Source: Pampinifervens sp037481935 (GTDB taxonomy: Bacteria > Aquificota > Aquificia > Aquificales > Aquificaceae). From it: DNA of 64,000 bases. Where the stretch lies: assembly GCF_046159715.1 (NCBI RefSeq), contig NZ_JBJXCT010000009.1, forward strand, positions 6,051 through 70,050, in the 5' to 3' direction. The position numbers were made by a program, and so were the translations under genes. Positions 1-8,364 of this stretch are shown piece by piece. The notes under the pieces are model-generated. The model did no database searches. It was given only the letters and a program-made list of their open reading frames with translations, and was not told the origin of the DNA. Positions within the stretch are counted from its first letter, which is position 1. Each line of letters begins with the position of its first letter.

Positions 1-627
1 GATACTTCTCCCATGCAGAAGACTGCCTTTTGTATGGTAATAATATCCCCTGTAAATGAATTCTCTTGGTTTGTTAACAGAAGACCAAAAGGTGGGTAGC
101 TTGAAATAAATACCCTTTGAGCCTCTTTTAAAACCACTGTTAATGTCCTCCGGCACCCATGCATCGTATGGTATAGTCAGGAAATCTGCCTCCCTTTCTT
201 CATACTCAACATAACCCGCACTGATTATAGAGGTTGGAAACTCCCCGAGCCTCAGGATGCTCCTCGGTCTCAAAAGACCTTCCAGAAAATAATCAAGAGT
301 ATCCCTATCCTGACTTTTTACATGAACCACAACCTCAAGGTTTAGCAAAAGGGGCAGCCTCAGAACGTAGCGGTCTATGCTTTTTCCGTTAAAATCTACC
401 GCTCTGTGCCACCTGAAGTCTTCCATACTACCCTCAAAGTATCCCTGTATGGACATATCAAAAACCTCTTCCTTCCACTTTTTCCCACAGGCAGTGTATA
501 AAAGTCCTATTATGGTTGATGGTGTTGGTAGAGGGTAGGTCTCAATTCCCTTGAAGGAAAACCTTGTCCTGAAAAAGGCAAACTTTGAGAAGAGCCTGAA
601 CTTAAGCAGTTTGCTGGGCTTCTGCAT
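1..627 (-). CDS. cas5: Cas5, type I-B-like Cascade subunit (C-terminus beyond window)
   Basis: I translated 209 codons without a stop on the minus strand, and the gene runs off the left edge. The N-terminus is compact and basic (FRLFSKFAFFRTRFSFKG), followed by TYPLPTPSTIIGLLY. This is the Cas5-type RAMP start in which an aromatic-rich strand is followed by a P-T-x-S-x-I-x-G-L motif. In Cascade, Cas5 caps the 5' handle of the crRNA. The proposed ATG at 625-627 lies inside the end of cas7, an overlap of 26 bases, so the two are translated together. The family call is secure from the motif and position; the exact subtype (Cas5t or Cas5b) is inference. Confidence 0.8.
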   Translation of the reverse strand, partial: MQKPSKLLKFRLFSKFAFFRTRFSFKGIETYPLPTPSTIIGLLYTACGKKWKEEVFDMSIQGYFEGSMEDFRWHRAVDFNGKSIDRYVLRLPLLLNLEVVVHVKSQDRDTLDYFLEGLLRPRSILRLGEFPTSIISAGYVEYEEREADFLTIPYDAWVPEDINSGFKRGSKGIYFKLPTFWSSVNKPREFIYRGYYYHTKGSLLHGRSI

Positions 628-1615
628 AACAAGCCTCTACTTCCTGCCTCAACTTTGAAAAGGCATCTTCCATACTCTTTACATCATCACATCCACTCAC
701 CTCAAGAAGTTCACCGAGACCCCTCGCACCAGTTACGAAACCAAGCCCCTTTGGTATCAGACTTTTTCTGAAGCTGACGCTTACCTTATTCCCATCGTAG
801 TCAACTCCCAGAGCATTAATGAAGTAAGGCACGCAATACTCATAGACGCCCCCTACCATGAAAAGTGGTGTGAGAGGATATACTCTACCACCAACCCTTC
901 TTGCAAAGCTCTTTTCCAGTATATCAAGCACCTGCAAAACTCTTTTTGCTCTTGCTGAGTTTTCCACTGCCAGCTCTCCACTTCTGTCCTCTCTTCCCAC
1001 TCTGTCCAGTTCAATGGATACGGTGTATATGTACGGAGACCTGTGCTCCTCAAAGTAGACAATTGCCTGTCTGGACTTGTCATCCTCTCCGAGGTGTTTT
1101 AGATACCTTTCTCTTGCATCAAGGTTATGTATTAGATTTTGGGAGCCTGTAAAGGGCTTTACAGAGATTATGTGGTCAAACACAACGGCTTTGTTGCGAT
1201 TCAGGGCTCCTTCGTTCCTGAGAGGGAACATAAAGCCAAACAGGTCTGCCTCTTCGTAATCTTTAATGATTTCCACTGAAAGTTTACCGTAATCAACCGA
1301 TGCATTAATATTCTCCTCTTCAGAGAATAACTCTTTTTCTTCTGCCTCCTTTTTCCCTCTCTTTTTCTTTGAACCAGACTGGTCCCTTATTGACTTAATC
1401 TTTTTTGCTATTTCCTCGTCAAGAAGTCTCCAGTTGTGATAAATCCTTCCGGCCCTTTTTAACTCATAACTCAGCATTTTATCAGAAGCAAAAGGCAACT
1501 CAGCACCAGAAACTGTGTTTATTTTCTTTAGAAGCGTGTAAATACCTACCCTGTCACCGTAGCTCAGCACACCGATGGGTTCCGTCACAATGGTTAGTGT
1601 CAACATCCTCCTCAT
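602..1615 (-). CDS. cas7: Cas7, Cst2/DevR family crRNA backbone protein
   Basis: The protein has 337 residues. It opens LTLTIVTEPIGVLSYGDRVG and continues with a conserved segment ending MLSYELKRAGRIYH, as in the Cst2/DevR branch of Cas7 from type I-B systems. Cas7 polymerises along the crRNA to form the Cascade filament. A lysine/glutamate-rich linker at about residues 76-100 looks disordered. Later, LFGFMFPLRNEGALNRNKAV fits the region that follows the thumb in DevR proteins. A good Shine-Dalgarno (AAGGAGG) lies 6-7 bases before the ATG. It overlaps cas5 downstream and is divergent from cas6. A cas8 and cas3 are expected beyond the left edge but are not visible here. Confidence 0.88.
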   Translation of the reverse strand: MRRMLTLTIVTEPIGVLSYGDRVGIYTLLKKINTVSGAELPFASDKMLSYELKRAGRIYHNWRLLDEEIAKKIKSIRDQSGSKKKRGKKEAEEKELFSEEENINASVDYGKLSVEIIKDYEEADLFGFMFPLRNEGALNRNKAVVFDHIISVKPFTGSQNLIHNLDARERYLKHLGEDDKSRQAIVYFEEHRSPYIYTVSIELDRVGREDRSGELAVENSARAKRVLQVLDILEKSFARRVGGRVYPLTPLFMVGGVYEYCVPYFINALGVDYDGNKVSVSFRKSLIPKGLGFVTGARGLGELLEVSGCDDVKSMEDAFSKLRQEVEACYAEAQQTA

Positions 1616-1692
1616 TGACTACCTCCTTGTCTTTTGAAGAATATTATAACAGCTGCATTGCATGCTTTCTGACACCACTATAAAATTTTTCC
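1616..1692. promoter_or_regulatory. Divergent cas7 / cas6 promoter region
   Basis: These 77 bases hold signals in both directions. On the minus strand ATTATA at 1643-1648 reads as TATAAT and is followed by AAGGAGG next to the cas7 start. On the plus strand TAAAAT at 1681-1686 lies only 6 bases before the cas6 ATG, with no Shine-Dalgarno, which suggests a leaderless cas6 transcript. No CRISPR repeat is present. Confidence 0.5.
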
Positions 1693-2391
1693 ATGCGTTT
1701 CCTTGTGAGGCTGGAAAATCCAGAAGAGACCAGCATACCCCTTGATTACAGGCGCAGGTTCATATCCCTGATGAAGAGGGTCTTTGGAGTAAGGGAGTTT
1801 ATTGAAAACCCCGTCAGACCCTACACCTTTGCGGTATACCTTGGGAAGGAAATAAACTTTAGCAGGGATGCCATTGAAGGTGTTAAGTTTGTGAACCTCC
1901 GAATCTCCACAGGAGACCCCGTTTATGGAGTAAAGCTCTACAACGGATTAACCGAGTTGAGGGGAAAGGTTCACAAAATCGGGGAGGCGGAGTTTGTGCT
2001 CAAAGATGTAAGACTTGAAAAGGAGGGAGACTGGTCAAAGGGTGCTTTTAAGACGCTTTCTCCGGTAGTTGTGGAAAGGGCTGGGGCCAATGAGGGCAAC
2101 CCCAAGCTCAGGTATGCCCTTCCTCTGGAAAGGGATTTTCAGGAGGTTCTTTTTGAAAACACAATCCGGCGCTTTAGAGCCATTAAAGGCTACGAGCCAG
2201 AAGTAAAAGCCTTTTCCTTCAGACTCATACACTACAAGGAAGAGATGGTAAGGCACTACGGGGGATACATAAGGTCCTTTATTGGAGAGTTTTTCATAAA
2301 TACCGACAACCCTGAAGTGCTGAGGTTTGTGTATCAATACGGACTGGGGGTGAGAACGGGGCAGGGATTTGGTTATCTGGAAGTTTTATAA
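1693..2391 (+). CDS. cas6: Cas6 crRNA-processing endoribonuclease (RAMP)
   Basis: The protein has 232 residues and ends in the glycine-rich RAMP loop GLGVRTGQGFGYLEVL (residues 217-232), the hallmark of Cas6. The first ferredoxin-like fold starts at MRFLVRLENP and RPYTFAVYL (residues 42-50) is the usual strand after the catalytic helix. Cas6 cuts pre-crRNA in the repeat. No histidine occurs in the N-terminal 90 residues; the only histidines are at 94, 180 and 188, so the usual catalytic His of the first helix is missing. Some archaeal Cas6 enzymes also lack it. It is transcribed away from cas7-cas5, and purK follows after 7 bases. Confidence 0.87.
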   Translation: MRFLVRLENPEETSIPLDYRRRFISLMKRVFGVREFIENPVRPYTFAVYLGKEINFSRDAIEGVKFVNLRISTGDPVYGVKLYNGLTELRGKVHKIGEAEFVLKDVRLEKEGDWSKGAFKTLSPVVVERAGANEGNPKLRYALPLERDFQEVLFENTIRRFRAIKGYEPEVKAFSFRLIHYKEEMVRHYGGYIRSFIGEFFINTDNPEVLRFVYQYGLGVRTGQGFGYLEVL

Positions 2392-2398
2392 TTTTCCC
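2387..2398 (+). promoter_or_regulatory. TATAAT box directly before purK (leaderless-type start)
   Basis: TATAAT at 2387-2392 overlaps the cas6 stop codon and is separated by 6 bases (TTTCCC... context) from the purK ATG at 2399. No Shine-Dalgarno is present. The argH start at 30254 has the same TATAATTTTCCC block at the same distance. Inference: transcription begins at or next to the ATG. Confidence 0.5.
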
Positions 2399-3481
2399 AT
2401 GCGGGTAGGCATTCTCGGTGGCGGACAGCTGGGATGGATGACCATACTTGAGGGTAGGAAGCTTGGCTTTGAATTTCTTGTGCTTGACCCCGACCCCAGG
2501 TCTCCTGCCAGCAGGATTGCAGACAGGTGGTTTCCGCCAGAAGGGGTTGAAGACTTTATAAGGCACTGTGATGTCATAACCTACGAGTTTGAACACATAG
2601 AGGAGGGTGTTCTTGAAAAGGTATATGACCTTACCACGCCATCCCTCAATGTGCTTGAGATAAAGAGGAGCAGGATAAGGGAGAAGGAGTTTTACAGAAA
2701 AAGGGGCTATCCCACCGCAGACTTTACTCTGTCAGGCTGGGGGAGCCTGAAGGATACAGTAAGAGAGTTTGGGCTTCCCTGTGTGGTCAAGGCAGAAAAA
2801 CTGGGTTACGATGGAAAAGGTCAATACAGGGTCTACTATCTGGAGGATTTGGATAACATACTGAAAAATCACTCTCAGGAGGAAAGCTTTCTCATAGAAC
2901 GTTTTATAGACTTTAGCTTTGAGTTCTCCCTCATAGGGGTCAGAGACAGAAAGGGCAACAGCAGAATATATCCTCTTACCGTAAACCGCCACGAGGGGGG
3001 GATACTCCTTTACAACCAGACGAGAAGCCTAGCCATAAGAGAGGCGGAGGATATGCTTCTTTCCCTTATGGAGGATTTTGCTCTCGTGGGGCTCATGGCG
3101 GTTGAGTTTTTCTACACATGGGACGGGAGGGTTCTCCTGAATGAGTTTGCACCAAGGCCTCACAACACGGGTCATTACAGCCTTGATGGATGCTACACAT
3201 CCCAGTTTGAGAACCTCCTGAGAGCCATATGCGGTCTTCCTCTGGGCTCTACAAGGCTCAAGTCCCCGTCAGGGATGGTCAACATACTGGGGCTCTCTCT
3301 GGAAGATATGGACCTTCACAGCATCCTTTCCATGGATGGGACAAAGCTCTACTGGTATGGCAAGGAGAGGAAGCCAAAAAGAAAGATGGGGCATATAAAC
3401 CTGGTTGCCGGCACAGAGCAGGAGCTTGAGGAAAGGCTTGAGAAGATAGTGAACACCCTCTACTCCCATGAGCCTTCTTAA
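2399..3481 (+). CDS. purK: 5-(carboxyamino)imidazole ribonucleotide synthase
   Basis: PurK is an ATP-grasp enzyme of purine synthesis that carboxylates AIR to N5-CAIR with ATP and bicarbonate. The N-terminus MRVGILGGGQLGWM is the PurK signature; the ATP-grasp core follows with CVVKAEKLGYDGKGQY and EFAPRPHNTGHYSLDGC near residue 260. The length (360) is normal for the family. I placed the start at the ATG directly before the GILGGGQ motif rather than at an upstream in-frame ATG inside cas6. The histidine kinase start overlaps its 3' end by 14 bases. PurE is not in the window. Confidence 0.95.
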   Translation: MRVGILGGGQLGWMTILEGRKLGFEFLVLDPDPRSPASRIADRWFPPEGVEDFIRHCDVITYEFEHIEEGVLEKVYDLTTPSLNVLEIKRSRIREKEFYRKRGYPTADFTLSGWGSLKDTVREFGLPCVVKAEKLGYDGKGQYRVYYLEDLDNILKNHSQEESFLIERFIDFSFEFSLIGVRDRKGNSRIYPLTVNRHEGGILLYNQTRSLAIREAEDMLLSLMEDFALVGLMAVEFFYTWDGRVLLNEFAPRPHNTGHYSLDGCYTSQFENLLRAICGLPLGSTRLKSPSGMVNILGLSLEDMDLHSILSMDGTKLYWYGKERKPKRKMGHINLVAGTEQELEERLEKIVNTLYSHEPS

Positions 3482-4454
3482 GGAGTTTCTCAGTCAGGTT
3501 GGCGAGGGATACCTTCTGATAGACAGGGAGGGAAAGGTGGTCTTTGGAAACGACTTCCTCGTGAGGAGGAAGATTGTGAGGGAGAGCTTTGAGGGCAAGC
3601 CTTACTACGAATGTGTCAACAACCTCACAGTGGTAAGCTGTCTTGCAGAAGCCATATCAGAGAAGAAGGACAGGGTCTGCAACTTTGACCACGAGGAGAG
3701 GGAGTATTCTCTTTATGTATTCACAGGTAGCGACCTGACGGTGGTTCGTTTTTCAGACATAACGGAGCTGAAAAGATACGAAAGGTCAAGAAGGGAGTTT
3801 GTGGCAAATGTTTCTCATGAACTCAAAACACCCATAGCTGTTCTCAAAAGCCTGCTGGAGACCCTCTATGAGGAAGAGGACAGAGAGGAAAAGAGAGCCT
3901 TTCTGGAAAAGGCTCTCAAGCGTGTTGAAGATATGAGAAGGCTTGTGGAGGACCTTCTTATACTCACAAAATTAGAATCGGGTGAGGAGAGAATAAAAAG
4001 GGAGGAGATTGACCTTAGAGTTCTCGTTGAAGAAGTCTATGACCTTCTGGAGCCTCAGGCCCAGGAGAGGGAGGTGGAGCTCCTGAACTCTGTGGAGCAT
4101 GGCTTTAAGGTAAAGGGGGACTGGGACAAGCTGTTTCTTCTTCTAAAAAACCTTGTGGACAACGCTATTAAGTACAACAGAAGTGGCGGCAGGGTTGAGG
4201 TCAGAGCAAAAAGGGTTGACCCTCAGGTTCAGATAGAGGTGGAGGACACGGGTATAGGCATTCCCAGAGAGCATCTTCCCTTCATCTTTGAAAGGTTTTA
4301 CAGGGTAGACCCCTCAAGGTCAAGGGACCTCGGAGGGACCGGCCTTGGGCTTTCCATAGTAAAACACATAGCCCTGTCCCACGGAGGGAAAATAGAGGTG
4401 ATGAGCAAAGAAGGAAAGGGAAGCCTTTTTACCGTATACCTGCCCTTAGAGTAG
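3468..4454 (+). CDS. PAS-containing cytosolic sensor histidine kinase (PhoR-like, orphan)
   Basis: The protein has 328 residues. Residues 1-100 form a PAS-like sensor (EGYLLIDREGKVVFGN). The HisKA H-box is FVANVSHELKTPI with the phosphorylatable His117. The HATPase domain shows N-box LLKNLVDNAIKYN, G1 DTGIGIP, F-box FIFERFYRVD and G2 GGTGLGLSIVKH. No transmembrane segment is visible, so it should sense a cytosolic signal or bind the membrane through a partner. PhoR relatives respond to phosphate, but that role is only inference. No response regulator gene is next to it. Its last bases overlap ribBA tail to tail. Confidence 0.9.
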   Translation: MSLLKEFLSQVGEGYLLIDREGKVVFGNDFLVRRKIVRESFEGKPYYECVNNLTVVSCLAEAISEKKDRVCNFDHEEREYSLYVFTGSDLTVVRFSDITELKRYERSRREFVANVSHELKTPIAVLKSLLETLYEEEDREEKRAFLEKALKRVEDMRRLVEDLLILTKLESGEERIKREEIDLRVLVEEVYDLLEPQAQEREVELLNSVEHGFKVKGDWDKLFLLLKNLVDNAIKYNRSGGRVEVRAKRVDPQVQIEVEDTGIGIPREHLPFIFERFYRVDPSRSRDLGGTGLGLSIVKHIALSHGGKIEVMSKEGKGSLFTVYLPLE

Positions 4455-5654
4455 GTGGCCAAGCTTTGTCTTCTTAGCCTCTAAATACCTCTGGTTGTGT
4501 TCGCAGGCTGGCGTCTTGAGGGGCACTCTCTCCACCACCTCCAGCCCATAGCCCTCAAGAGCCACTATCTTTCTCGGGTTGTTGGTAAGAAGCCTCATCT
4601 TTTTGACGCCAAGGTCAAGAAGTATCTGAACGCCTATTCCGTAGTCTCTGAGGTCTGCGGGATATCCCACCTTTTCGTTGGCCTCCACCGTGTCATAGCC
4701 CATATCCTGAAGATGATATGCCTTTATCTTGTTCACTATGCCTATTCCCCTTCCTTCGTGACCCATTATGTAGACGAGCACGCCCTTTCCTTCCTGAGCT
4801 ATGGCCTCCATGGCAGACTCAAGCTGGGACCTGCAGTCGCACCGCAGAGACTTGAACACATCGCCCGTAAGACATTCAGAGTGAACTCTGACAAGGACCG
4901 GCTCGTTTTCTTTCCACTCTCCCATGGTAAGAGCTACCTGTTCTTCTCCGGTGAGTATGTGCCTGTAGGCGTGTATCTTGAAAAAGCCGTACCTTGTGGG
5001 GAGGTTTGCGGTAGCCTCACGAATCACAAGCCTTTCCCTTTTCAGCCTGTATCTTATGAGGTCCGCTATGGTTATTATCTTGAGGTCAAACCTTCTTGCA
5101 AAGTCCACAAGGTCAGGAAGCCTTGCCATGCTTCCGTCTTCCTTCATTATCTCGCATATGACCCCAGCCGGATAAAGACCTGCAAGCCTTGCAAGGTCAA
5201 CGCTCGCCTCCGTGTGTCCTGCTCTCTCCAGAACACCCCCGGGCTTTGCCTTCAGTGGAAACACATGCCCCGGCCTTATAAAGTCGGAAGGCTTTGCATC
5301 GGGACTAACTGCCAGCTTTATGGTCATCGCCCTGTCAAAGGCGGATATGCCCGTGGTGGTGCCAAATCTCGGGTGGGCGTCTATGGAGACGCAGAAGTAG
5401 GTGCCCTTGGGGTCTGTGTTTCTCATCGCCATCGGGTAGAGGTCAAGCTCATCGCACCTCTGAGGTGTCAAAGTGAGGCATATAAGACCTCTTCCATACT
5501 TTGCCATGAAGTTTATGGCTTCAGGGCTGACCTTCTCCGCCGCCATAACGAGGTCGCCCTCGTTTTCCCTGTCTGGGTCATCCACCACTATCACCATCTT
5601 CCCCTGAGCTATGTCCTCAAGGGCTTCTTCTATGGTGTTGAACCTGAATTCCAT
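4446..5654 (-). CDS. ribBA: Bifunctional 3,4-DHBP synthase / GTP cyclohydrolase II
   Basis: RibBA makes both riboflavin precursors. The N-terminal half (1-200) is RibB and forms 3,4-dihydroxy-2-butanone 4-phosphate from ribulose 5-phosphate; it shows VVDDPDRENEGDLV and RPGHVFPLKAKPGGVLERAG. The C-terminal half is RibA, a zinc GTP cyclohydrolase II with SECLTGDVFKSLRCDC (zinc cysteines) and GHEGRGIGI. At 402 residues it has the usual length. A clear AGGAGG lies before the ATG. The small membrane gene upstream is 18 bases away and probably co-transcribed. It is convergent with the histidine kinase. Confidence 0.97.
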   Translation of the reverse strand: MEFRFNTIEEALEDIAQGKMVIVVDDPDRENEGDLVMAAEKVSPEAINFMAKYGRGLICLTLTPQRCDELDLYPMAMRNTDPKGTYFCVSIDAHPRFGTTTGISAFDRAMTIKLAVSPDAKPSDFIRPGHVFPLKAKPGGVLERAGHTEASVDLARLAGLYPAGVICEIMKEDGSMARLPDLVDFARRFDLKIITIADLIRYRLKRERLVIREATANLPTRYGFFKIHAYRHILTGEEQVALTMGEWKENEPVLVRVHSECLTGDVFKSLRCDCRSQLESAMEAIAQEGKGVLVYIMGHEGRGIGIVNKIKAYHLQDMGYDTVEANEKVGYPADLRDYGIGVQILLDLGVKKMRLLTNNPRKIVALEGYGLEVVERVPLKTPACEHNQRYLEAKKTKLGHLL

Positions 5655-5672
5655 ATCAGACCTCCTGAAAAA

Positions 5673-5912
5673 TCAACTCTTTTGTTCTGCTTTTTCTCTC
5701 TTTAGAGCTCCCTTTACCCTCTCCCACGCCTGGTCAAGTATACTTTTCCTATAGGACTGCTGAAGAGGGACCTCTTCTTTCTCAATGGTTCCCCTTTTTA
5801 GTTCCTCCCTGTACTGCCCTCTAAGCCTTTCTGCCAGTGGTCCACCATAATGAACCCATATATGGTCAATCAGCAGGAAAGCCAGTATTATCCCAGCTAT
5901 CCATCTCACCAT
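5673..5912 (-). CDS. Small membrane-anchored protein of unknown function
   Basis: The protein has 79 residues. An N-terminal hydrophobic segment (about residues 3-18, WIAGIILAFLLIDHIWV) is followed by a highly charged helical tail, as in bitopic envelope proteins with a cytosolic or periplasmic helix. I do not recognise the family. It lies directly upstream of ribBA in the same direction and starts only 26 bases from the divergent ABC exporter gene, so the two starts share a very short promoter region. Confidence 0.6.
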   Translation of the reverse strand: MVRWIAGIILAFLLIDHIWVHYGGPLAERLRGQYREELKRGTIEKEEVPLQQSYRKSILDQAWERVKGALKREKAEQKS

Positions 5913-5938
5913 GGCTCTCTAATAAAATAGTCTACTGT

Positions 5939-7594
5939 ATGGATAATATCAAGTGGGCATCTGGACGCCTGAAGAAATACTGGCATTTTATAATCCTGAG
6001 TCTTCTTGGTTCTGTGCTTGAAGCTACAGGGACTGCAGGAATTACTCTGCTCATTAAATCACTTGTGGACAAGGTCTTTCTGTTAAAAGAAGAGGAAGAG
6101 ATATTCAGGACAATACTAGCACTTATCGGGCTCGTCCTTCTCTCTCAGACAGGAAACTTCGCTGTGAGTTTTTTCTCTGCACTTTACACGGAGCTTGAGA
6201 TGAGGGGGCTCAGAGAGGAAGCCTTCAGAAGGCTTTTAAGAGTGGACTACTCTGCCTTCCTTGGCATTTCTGCTGGAGAGTTTGCCTCAAGGGTCATATC
6301 TGACATGAACCTTTACAGAAACCTTATAGGTTCTTATGCCATAAAGCTCATAAGGGAGCCCATAACTGTGCTTTTCCTCTTCGGTGTCCTCTTATACAGA
6401 GACTGGCTTTTGACGGTGGGGCTAATTTTTCTTCTCCCCGTCCTTTCCCTTGCGGTGAGATACTTTGGCGGTAAGAGAGGCAAGCACATAAAGAGGGCTC
6501 AGGAAAGTTATGCTGGCGTGGCAGACAGGCTTTTCAGCTCCTTTTCCGGTTTTGATAGCATAAGAAGCTTTGGCGCACAGTCCATGTTTGAGAGGCTTTT
6601 TCATGAGCTAAACAGGTCTCTCTTCAGGTCCAGCTTCAGGTCGGAGGTATACTTTGCCCTTAATTCTGTCTTTAACTACACCTTTGGTTATCTGGTGGTT
6701 GCGCTGGTCATACTCTACGGAGGCTACAGGGTAGTGGAAGGCAGTTTAACACCGGGAGAATTCATCTCCTACCTTACAGCTCTTGTGTTTATGCAAAATC
6801 CCCTCATGGAATCCCAGAAGGGTGTGATGGAAGTGAGGTCTTCACTACCCGTTATAGAAAGGATAAGAGAGCTTCTGAGCCTGAGGGAAGAGGAAGAGGG
6901 GAAATTGCCCCTGCAGAGCCTGAAAGAAGGTCTGCAGGTGAAGGGGTTAAGTGTAAGATTTAGGGGAGCTGAATTACTCAGAGATGTGAACCTTAGCATC
7001 CATAGAGGTGAAAAGGTTGGAATAATGGGGGATACAGGCTCGGGCAAGAGCACCTTTCTGCGTGTGCTTGCAGGACTTGTGCCCTACGAAGGGAGCCTGA
7101 GGGTGGATGGGCTTGAGCTGAGGGACATAAAAAGGGAAGACCTCAGGAAACACTTTCTGCTAATTTCTCAAGATGCCTTCGTCTTCCCGGGCACTGTAAG
7201 AGAAAACCTTCTCATGGCAGGGGGAAAGGATGAAGAACTCTTCTGGAAATCCCTCAGGCTTGCTGGATGCGATTTTGTGGAGAGCCTTGACCAGGAGGTA
7301 AGTCCAAGAAGCCTTTCTGGAGGGGAGAAGCAGAGGCTTGCCCTTGCAAGGGTCTTTTTAAGGTCTCCAGAAGTCCTTCTTCTTGATGAGGTTACATCTG
7401 CCCTTGATGCAAAAAAGGAAGAGGAGGTTCTGGACAACATATTCAGCCAGTTTGAGGGTAAAACCATAGTGCTTGTTGCTCACAGGTTTTCAAACCTTCT
7501 GAGATGTGACAGGGTTTTTGTTTTCAAAGATGGAGGGGTTGTTTTTGAGGGCAAGCCAAAGGAAGCCATTGAGTTCTTCCTTCAGAGCCCATAG
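5939..7594 (+). CDS. MsbA-like ABC exporter (fused TMD-NBD)
   Basis: The protein has 551 residues with about six transmembrane helices (to about residue 310), then a nucleotide-binding domain: Walker A GDTGSGKS, Q-loop LISQDAF, signature LSGGEKQRLALARVF, Walker B VLLLDEVTSALD and switch His in VLVAHR. This is the homodimeric exporter architecture of MsbA and other lipid exporters. The tail-to-tail neighbour is lpxI, so lipid A core flipping is a reasonable but unproven role; multidrug or peptide export is the alternative. I chose the ATG at 5939 because upstream codons run into the divergent gene. TAAAAT at about 5925 may be its -10 box. Confidence 0.9.
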   Translation: MDNIKWASGRLKKYWHFIILSLLGSVLEATGTAGITLLIKSLVDKVFLLKEEEEIFRTILALIGLVLLSQTGNFAVSFFSALYTELEMRGLREEAFRRLLRVDYSAFLGISAGEFASRVISDMNLYRNLIGSYAIKLIREPITVLFLFGVLLYRDWLLTVGLIFLLPVLSLAVRYFGGKRGKHIKRAQESYAGVADRLFSSFSGFDSIRSFGAQSMFERLFHELNRSLFRSSFRSEVYFALNSVFNYTFGYLVVALVILYGGYRVVEGSLTPGEFISYLTALVFMQNPLMESQKGVMEVRSSLPVIERIRELLSLREEEEGKLPLQSLKEGLQVKGLSVRFRGAELLRDVNLSIHRGEKVGIMGDTGSGKSTFLRVLAGLVPYEGSLRVDGLELRDIKREDLRKHFLLISQDAFVFPGTVRENLLMAGGKDEELFWKSLRLAGCDFVESLDQEVSPRSLSGGEKQRLALARVFLRSPEVLLLDEVTSALDAKKEEEVLDNIFSQFEGKTIVLVAHRFSNLLRCDRVFVFKDGGVVFEGKPKEAIEFFLQSP

Positions 7595-8364
7595 AGGGAT
7601 ATTCCATATCTGTCTGCCAGCTTTATAAGCTTTTCCCTCTCCAGAAGGTAAACCTTTCCTGCCTCCACAAAGAGGGCATCCCCCTTTATCTTCTTTATGG
7701 CTTCCAGCGTCTTTGGACCTACCGTGGGCACATCTATGCGAAAGTCCTGACTTTTTCTTGCCACTTTTATAACCCTGCAACCCCTTCCAGCCAGCTGGCC
7801 AGCTCTCTCTATCGTTTTCTGGGTTCCCTCCATCGCCTCAACGCTCACTACGGCCTTTTCCTTTACTACGATGGTCTGTCCTATGTCAAGGTCCGCTATC
7901 TGTCTTGCTATAAGAAAGCCCCATACACCATCTTCCATGGCCTCTTCTGAGGGTTCATTGGTGGACATAAGTCCCTCAGGTGCAAGAAGCTCCTCAAGGT
8001 AAGGTCTTGGGTCTGGGAATTGAAAGCCAAGAGCCTGAAGCTCTTCCATAAGCGTCCTGACAAGTGTCTGAGGCTTTTTATCCTTTGCCTTTTTAAGCAC
8101 TTTGAGGGCAAGCTCATCAAGGGTGAGAAGATGGGAAAATATAAGGCTGTGCTCAAACTTTCCAAGCATAACTATATCCTTTATTCCCCTCCTCTCAAGT
8201 GCTCTCAGGAGCCTGCCCACCTTGCCGAGGGGGAAGTATTCGTCTGCTGGAAGGTCTGTTATACCCTTGACTCCTGCCACAAAAACTTCAAGACCTTTTT
8301 CTCTTGCCTTTTTCAGGAAAACACCCGGCAGCTCTCCAGACCCTGCTATAAGGCAAACCTTCAT
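7582..8364 (-). CDS. lpxI: UDP-2,3-diacylglucosamine pyrophosphatase LpxI
   Basis: LpxI hydrolyses UDP-2,3-diacylglucosamine to lipid X in lipid A synthesis and is the non-LpxH form found outside gamma- and beta-proteobacteria. The start MKVCLIAGSGELPG is the DUF1009 signature, and the C-terminal part has RQIADLDIGQTIVVKEKAVV, ALEAMEGT-type VEAMEGT and DFRIDVPTVGPKT. At 260 residues the length fits. The ATG at 8362-8364 overlaps the folE stop (ATGA), which decides the start. The 3' end overlaps the MsbA-like gene by 13 bases. Presence of LpxI implies a lipid A-type outer membrane. Confidence 0.93.
   Translation of the reverse strand: MKVCLIAGSGELPGVFLKKAREKGLEVFVAGVKGITDLPADEYFPLGKVGRLLRALERRGIKDIVMLGKFEHSLIFSHLLTLDELALKVLKKAKDKKPQTLVRTLMEELQALGFQFPDPRPYLEELLAPEGLMSTNEPSEEAMEDGVWGFLIARQIADLDIGQTIVVKEKAVVSVEAMEGTQKTIERAGQLAGRGCRVIKVARKSQDFRIDVPTVGPKTLEAIKKIKGDALFVEAGKVYLLEREKLIKLADRYGISLYGL

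Noticed and set aside
1616..1692. CRISPR repeat remnant between cas7 and cas6
   Set aside because: No repeated unit and no terminal ATTGAAA-type motif; the bases are explained by promoters and a ribosome site.
4497..5705. 402-codon plus-strand ORF opposite ribBA
   Set aside because: It is antisense to a certain ribBA, has no recognisable motif, and its composition (many Tyr, His, Cys, Pro) is typical of shadow frames of this codon usage.
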